Under the pieces are notes generated by a model, which saw only the letters and a program-made list of their open reading frames with translations, ran no database searches and was not told the DNA's origin. A DNA stretch of 64,000 nt, taken from an uncultured Cohaesibacter sp. GTDB lineage: Bacteria > Pseudomonadota > Alphaproteobacteria > Rhizobiales > Cohaesibacteraceae. Numbering within the stretch: the first letter of the stretch is position 1; every line of letters starts with the position of its first letter. Below are positions 61,459 through 64,000 of this stretch, piece after piece. Where the stretch lies: positions 3,237,501-3,301,500 of the forward strand of contig NZ_OY821667.1 in the NCBI RefSeq assembly GCF_963682185.1, in the 5' to 3' direction. A program made the position numbers and the translations under genes.

Positions 61459-64000
61459 ATGGGAACTTTCTTTATTGATCGCCCGGTTTTTGCCTGGGTG
61501 CTCGCGATTGTCACGATGCTGGCCGGGGCATGGTCCATAACCAGCCTGCCCGTGGCGCAGTATCCAGATATCGCACCAACAACGATCAGGGTTTCAGCCA
61601 CCTACAAGGGCGCTACCGCCGAGGCAGTCGAAAACTCCGTTACAAAGGTTATTGAAGATAGCCTCACCGATGTGGACGGCGTGCTTTACACCATTTCAAG
61701 CTCCAGCTCAGGGCGCGCATCCCTTGAACTGGTGTTTGATGGTGCTGTCGATCCGGTAACGGCGCAGAATGATGTGCAGACCAAGATCGGTCAGATCGAA
61801 AGCCAGTTACCGGATGCCGTACAGGATGCCGGTATCAATCTCAGGCGGTCCAACGACTCCATTCTTTTGGTTGGCGCACTCGTCTCAACGGATGGCAAGC
61901 ATTCCACTCTGGAGCTGGGTAACCTGCTTGAAGAGGTGGTTGAAGGCCCGGTTCAGCGCACCGAAGGGGTGGGCGGGATCAACTCCTTTGGATCCGGCTA
62001 CGCCATGCGTATCTGGCTCGATCCGATGTCCCTGAACCGTTATCAGCTGACGCCAACTGATGTGGTGAGTGCGGTGGAAGCTCAAAACACCACCGTGTCC
62101 GTTGGTTCTTTGGGCACGCAGCCAACACCTGAAGGCCAGCAATTCACGGCCACGTTGACAGCGCAAAGTCAGCTGACCACCGTCGATCAGTTCAAGCAGA
62201 TCTTGCTGAAAACCAATGATAATGGTGGCTCCGTCTATTTGGGTGACGTTGCCAAGGTGGAGATTGGACAGGAAGATTATGGCTCTAACTCAATTTTCAA
62301 AGGGCTCAATGCATCTGGTTTCGGTATCAATCTGGCGACGGGTGCCAATGCGGTGGATACATCTGCTGCAGTGCGCGCGACAATGGAGAAGCTGAAAGGA
62401 TCGCTGCCTGAAGGGGTCGAAGTGCGTTATGCCTATGACACCTCGCCCTTCGTGGAACTGTCGATCAACAAGGTTTATCACACGCTGGGTGAAGCGGTTG
62501 TGCTGGTGGTGCTCGTTCTTTTGGTCTTCCTGCAGTCCTTCCGCGCCACTTTTGTTCCATTGATTGCAGTGCCCGTCGTGTTGCTGGGTACACTGGCTGT
62601 CTTGGCCGTAACAGGCTTTACCATCAACACGCTAACGATGTTTGCGATGGTTTTGGCTATTGGCCTGTTGGTGGATGATGCCATCGTTGTGGTCGAGAAT
62701 GTGGACCGCCTTATGCATGATCAAGGTGTGGGGCCAATGGAAGCAACCCGACGCAGTATGGGGCAAATTACCAGTGCCTTGATCGGTATCGTGGTTGTGC
62801 TCTCGGCGGTGTTTTTCCCGATGGCCTTCTTCGGAGGATCGACCGGCGTGATCTATCGCCAGTTTTCCGTGACGATGATCGCCGCCATGGTGTTGTCTCT
62901 CTTCGTGGCTCTAACCTTGTCGCCAGCCCTTTGTGCTCGCTTTTTGCGCAAGAAGAAAGAGGGCAAGGAAATCGCTCCGGCACGCTGGTTTAACGAAGGA
63001 TTTGAAAAGCTTTCCCGATCTTATGGCGCCACAGTGCGCTTCATCCTGAAAGCGCCCTTCACGATGCTTCTGGTCTTGGTGCTGGTCACAGGAGGCGCCT
63101 GGATGGTTTATGAGAGGATGAATTCCTCCTTCCTGCCGACGGAAGATCAGGGCATGCTGATGAGTCAGATCAAGCTGCCTGAGGGATCTACCTACAAGCA
63201 GACCAAAGAGGTTGTCTCGGAGGTGGAATCCTATTTGCTGAATGAAGAAGGGGATGCGATAGACGCGACTTTCGCGGCTCTGGGGTTTGGTTTTGGCGGC
63301 ACCGGTTCCAACCAGGCCATGATGTTCATCAAGCTCAAGGACTTCGATCAGCGCGAGGATAGCTCTCTGGACGCTGCCTCTGTTGCCCTTCGTGTCAATC
63401 AACATTTTGGCAGCAACCGACAGGCCCAGATTTTTGTCATGCAGCCTCCGGCTATCATGGGGTTGGGCAATTCGGGTGGTTTTTCGATGTATCTGGTCTC
63501 TCGGAATGGCAATAGCCATGACGAGTTGTCTGAAGCGGCAGACCAACTGGTCGCGCTCGCCCAGAAGGATGATCGGGTTCAGAATATTCGATCATCTGAA
63601 AATGAAGACGAAAGTGCCTTGCGCATCCTGATCGATCAGCCCAAAGCCGAGAGTTTCGGGGTGTCGCTGAGCAGCATTAACGCCATGCTCTCGGTTATCT
63701 TCTCGGGCACGGATGTGAACGACTTCGATTTAAATGGCAACCTGCGCCCTGTTATCGTTCAGGGGGCTGCAGACTACCGCATGCAGCCGGAAGATGTCGG
63801 TAAATGGTATATCAGCAACAGTGATGGCGATATGGTGCCATTCAGTGCTTTTGTTACCACGAAGTGGGAGCCTGTTGCGCCCAGTCTGGCACGCTACGAC
63901 GGGTCCTCGGCAATCAAGATCGATGGCTCGGCCGGACCAAACACCAGCTCTGGGCAGGCCATGGAGGCGATGGAAGAACTGGCAGAGCAGTTGCCAAGCG
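61459..64000 (+). CDS. RND efflux transporter (AcrB/HAE1 type), cut by window end
   Basis: The first 847 residues of an AcrB-like inner-membrane drug/proton antiporter; it continues past base 64000. It starts MGTFFIDRPVFAWVLAIVTM and has PVAQYPDIAPTTIRVSATYKG, then GATAEAVENSV. The TM4 proton-relay motif GLLVDDAIVVVENVDR contains Asp406 and Asp407, matching Asp407/408 in AcrB. A GFGFGG loop and FIKLKDFDQRED also fit the HAE1 family. Substrates cannot be predicted. It is coupled to the adaptor gene and probably controlled by the MarR protein. Confidence 0.95.
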   Translation, partial: MGTFFIDRPVFAWVLAIVTMLAGAWSITSLPVAQYPDIAPTTIRVSATYKGATAEAVENSVTKVIEDSLTDVDGVLYTISSSSSGRASLELVFDGAVDPVTAQNDVQTKIGQIESQLPDAVQDAGINLRRSNDSILLVGALVSTDGKHSTLELGNLLEEVVEGPVQRTEGVGGINSFGSGYAMRIWLDPMSLNRYQLTPTDVVSAVEAQNTTVSVGSLGTQPTPEGQQFTATLTAQSQLTTVDQFKQILLKTNDNGGSVYLGDVAKVEIGQEDYGSNSIFKGLNASGFGINLATGANAVDTSAAVRATMEKLKGSLPEGVEVRYAYDTSPFVELSINKVYHTLGEAVVLVVLVLLVFLQSFRATFVPLIAVPVVLLGTLAVLAVTGFTINTLTMFAMVLAIGLLVDDAIVVVENVDRLMHDQGVGPMEATRRSMGQITSALIGIVVVLSAVFFPMAFFGGSTGVIYRQFSVTMIAAMVLSLFVALTLSPALCARFLRKKKEGKEIAPARWFNEGFEKLSRSYGATVRFILKAPFTMLLVLVLVTGGAWMVYERMNSSFLPTEDQGMLMSQIKLPEGSTYKQTKEVVSEVESYLLNEEGDAIDATFAALGFGFGGTGSNQAMMFIKLKDFDQREDSSLDAASVALRVNQHFGSNRQAQIFVMQPPAIMGLGNSGGFSMYLVSRNGNSHDELSEAADQLVALAQKDDRVQNIRSSENEDESALRILIDQPKAESFGVSLSSINAMLSVIFSGTDVNDFDLNGNLRPVIVQGAADYRMQPEDVGKWYISNSDGDMVPFSAFVTTKWEPVAPSLARYDGSSAIKIDGSAGPNTSSGQAMEAMEELAEQLPS

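Overview
The window comes from an alphaproteobacterium, most likely order Hyphomicrobiales (Rhizobiales). The evidence is the flagellar gene set: motC and motE, flaF and flbT, an FtcR/Rem-type regulator, the motB-motC-fliK-lytic transglycosylase order, and the absence of fliO, fliD, fliS, flhF and flhG from the cluster. The anaerobic enzymes in the second half, including a Na+-pumping decarboxylase, suggest a facultatively anaerobic and probably marine member (Cohaesibacteraceae or Stappiaceae-like). That family guess is inference only.

Bases 1-38,900 are an almost complete lateral-type flagellar locus. It has several operons. Plus strand: motE-flgH-fliL-fliP, ending at a terminator; flgB-flgC-fliE-flgG-flgA-flgI, ending at a terminator; then the ftcR regulator. 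Minus strand: flgE-flgK-flgL-flaF-flbT-flgD-fliQ; fliF-fliH-like-motB-motC-fliK-transglycosylase; a single flagellin gene; and DUF1217-flgF-unknown-fliI-flgJ-flgN-fliL-like-flhA-fliR-fliJ-like. Plus strand: motA-fliM-DUF6468-fliN-fliG-flhB-unknown. Together these encode the export gate, rod, P/L rings, hook, hook-filament junction, motor, C-ring and filament.

Bases 38,989-59,385 hold anaerobic central metabolism in three units. (i) A minus-strand operon encodes NfnA-like and NfnB-like flavoproteins, a 2-oxoacid:ferredoxin oxidoreductase (KorA, KorB) and a 744-residue protein. That protein resembles the C-terminal half of NifJ but has lost the TPP and cluster-A residues and carries its own ferredoxin tail. 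(ii) A minus-strand operon encodes a biotin-dependent Na+-translocating acyl-CoA decarboxylase of the methylmalonyl-CoA type (mmdA-D-C-B). The mmdB reading frame is broken by an apparent one-base frameshift. (iii) A plus-strand pair encodes a very long NifJ (1659 residues, with a C-terminal ferredoxin-like domain) and a 921-residue NfnB-NfnA fusion. Units (i) and (iii) look like two versions of one design: a 2-oxoacid oxidoreductase joined to a ferredoxin/NAD(P)H flavoprotein pair, split in one and fused in the other. FNR/FixK-type boxes lie upstream of both, so oxygen-responsive control is likely.

Bases 59,563-64,000 hold a MarR-family regulator and a divergent RND efflux pump (membrane-fusion protein and an AcrB-like transporter cut by the window end). 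A perfect 20-bp palindrome lies between them and is the probable operator.

No tRNA, rRNA, CRISPR array, insertion sequence or attachment site was recognised.
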